In this document: positions 62,313 through 64,000 of the stretch, piece by piece
Numbering within the stretch: position 1 is the first letter of the stretch
Layout of the letters: every line of letters starts with the position of its first letter
Assembly (NCBI GenBank): GCA_963708425.1
Contig: OY970206.1
Span: forward strand, 1,302,001 to 1,366,000
DNA from: JACMNW01 sp963708425
GTDB lineage: Bacteria > Pseudomonadota > Alphaproteobacteria > Rhodobacterales > Rhodobacteraceae
Direction: 5' to 3'
Length of the DNA: 64,000 bases
Notes under the pieces: generated by a model
Told to the model about the DNA's origin: nothing
Databases searched by the model: none
Seen by the model: only the letters and a program-made list of their open reading frames with translations
Made by a program: the position numbers and the translations under genes

Positions 62313-63149
62313 CTATTCAGAGTCCATTCTCGCAAGCCGCCATCCGATGAAGTTAGGCGAGGAGCAAGATTTGCAAGTAAATTTGAAACTCTTTTGCCTT
62401 CCCAGCTTCTCAAACAGCCCCAATGGAAATGAAGCGATACTACTGCAAACGGAGCATTCTACGTCTACCATACGAAATTCGAATCTAACAGCATCACCCT
62501 CAAAAACGGGGTCCCACGTGTGATCGCAGTCTGGGTCGGAGCAGTAAACAACCTTTCCCATCTTTAGCGAACTGCGGCTTCGCTTGTTTTTTCTACCGCA
62601 TGCACAGTCGAAGGAAACAGTTTCATGTTTCACACCACTTGTTATCAACGTTCCGCTGGAAATTTGACGAATCTCATCAAGCGCTTCCATCACCTTCGGC
62701 TTTAGAGTTTCCAAACTGGCCTGGAGTAAGAGTGGCGCATCCTTAGAATTCGGAAGTCTTACATGCAAAAAGGAAGAAAGTGCCTGCCAAAGCCTACCAA
62801 GACGAATGGGGTTTAAAGCAGTCTGAGCACCCAGCTCATGAAAAGTCATTTCAGATAGCCCATTCCGACCTTCGACATCCGAAGTAGAGACAGGCTGTGT
62901 TGACACTGACATTGTGAATGCTTGAGCGATGCTTTCGTCGTGATTTTCAATCAGAAAATCAATTACTGCCTTTGGTTGCCATTTTCCGATTTCTTCCAAC
63001 GAGATATAGTCGAAGGAAACGCGCAACCTGTCATAGCAAATGCTTTCGATAGCCTTGCGGCATTCCAAAGCCGCGAGAGTAAAACTGGGAATAGTTCCGT
63101 CGGCGACAAGTTTTTCTATCTCTGAAATGTGTCTTTGCAAACGTATCAT
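62313..63149 (-). CDS. Low-GC hypothetical protein with zinc-finger-like cysteines
   Basis: A 278-aa protein in AT-richer DNA than its neighbours. The N-terminal half is helical ('LAALECRKAIESICYDRL' resembles the abortive-phage DUF4145/HEPN-like helices). The C-terminal half has several Cys pairs: 'CACGRK', 'CSDPDC', 'ECSVC', 'CKSC', probably zinc-ribbon sites. No named family is recognised with certainty. It is probably horizontally acquired and sits next to ftsK in the accessory block. A defence or toxin role is only a guess. Confidence 0.7.
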   Translation of the reverse strand: MIRLQRHISEIEKLVADGTIPSFTLAALECRKAIESICYDRLRVSFDYISLEEIGKWQPKAVIDFLIENHDESIAQAFTMSVSTQPVSTSDVEGRNGLSEMTFHELGAQTALNPIRLGRLWQALSSFLHVRLPNSKDAPLLLQASLETLKPKVMEALDEIRQISSGTLITSGVKHETVSFDCACGRKNKRSRSSLKMGKVVYCSDPDCDHTWDPVFEGDAVRFEFRMVDVECSVCSSIASFPLGLFEKLGRQKSFKFTCKSCSSPNFIGWRLARMDSE

Positions 63150-63217
63150 TTGGAAGCCTCATTTTACGTGCGCAAAATTAAGCCTGAAGCGCCCCTTTTA
63201 TAGTGCAGTCTCCGCCC

Positions 63218-64000
<783 letters not shown>

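Noticed and set aside
62000..62413. Minus ORF through repeat copy 3
   Set aside because: Spans the repeat and part of the neighbouring hypothetical gene in another frame.

Overview
The window reads as a stretch of a Rhodobacteraceae (Roseobacter/Rhodobacter-type alphaproteobacterium) chromosome. The basis is gene content and gene order: an fdsGBACD molybdenum formate dehydrogenase operon, the rpoE-chrR singlet-oxygen sigma/anti-sigma pair divergent from its FAD oxidoreductase-DUF1365-MFS-DUF3833-SDR operon, heparinase-purH-lspA-DUF3035-M16-M16, dapB/rbfA/truB, rpsO-pnp, and lolA near ftsK. No phage, transposase, CRISPR array, rRNA or tRNA was recognised. Most of the sequence is GC-rich core genome, densely packed, with many 4-bp ATGA gene overlaps.

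Layout. 1-2120: the start of a truncated gene (possibly uvrC), a pteridine-reductase-like SDR, a small zinc-ribbon membrane protein and an S49 peptidase, all on the minus strand. 2200-9352: LysR regulator and the fds operon, with two LysR-type palindromes just upstream of fdsG. 9647-13355: a small membrane protein and the dTDP-L-rhamnose operon rfbCBDA. 13570-22979: heparinase-like protein, purH, lspA, BamF-like lipoprotein, two M16 proteases, a membrane-bound AraC regulator and a sterol-desaturase-family fusion. 23032-26519: mutL, a frameshifted rmuC and hutD. 26520-32591: RpoE/ChrR and its divergent operon, with a matched pair of RpoE-type promoters (TGATCC-N18-TA). 32569-37637: rsmB, the SdhAF4-like DUF1674 gene, dapB, rbfA, a phosphodiester glycosidase, truB and DUF1643. 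37749-42401: RTX protein, rpsO, a small secreted protein and a frameshifted pnp. 42401-53801: a MarR regulator with a divergent secreted protein, L,D-transpeptidase, 1-Cys peroxiredoxin, aldehyde dehydrogenase, phosphoesterase, a TMADH-like flavoenzyme, an RluA-family synthase, homocysteine methyltransferase, fRMsr and gamma-glutamyltransferase. 54032-57418: an anti-sigma kinase/STAS pair, hspQ, an AEC transporter, a lytic transglycosylase and lolA. 57419-63200: an accessory block separating lolA from ftsK (40-aa gene, ImmA/IrrE plus XRE pair, EamA transporter, DUF3309, CsbD, methyltransferase, low-GC zinc-finger protein). 63218-64000: the C-terminal part of ftsK, cut by the window end.

The signal I find most interesting is a dispersed, structured intergenic repeat of about 190 bp, present three times (3130-3323, 47745-47936, 61993-62252). 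Each copy lies in the same orientation downstream of a plus-strand gene. The hairpin stems differ between copies but stay paired, which points to selection on structure. Other notable items are a heat-shock gene (hspQ) whose ribosome-binding site lies in a hairpin, a cluster of GTTAC motifs and a large inverted repeat in the accessory block, an intrinsic terminator encoded inside the end of hutD, and two single-base frameshifts in conserved genes (rmuC, pnp) that may be sequencing errors. Functions are assigned from motifs and context; no database search was run.
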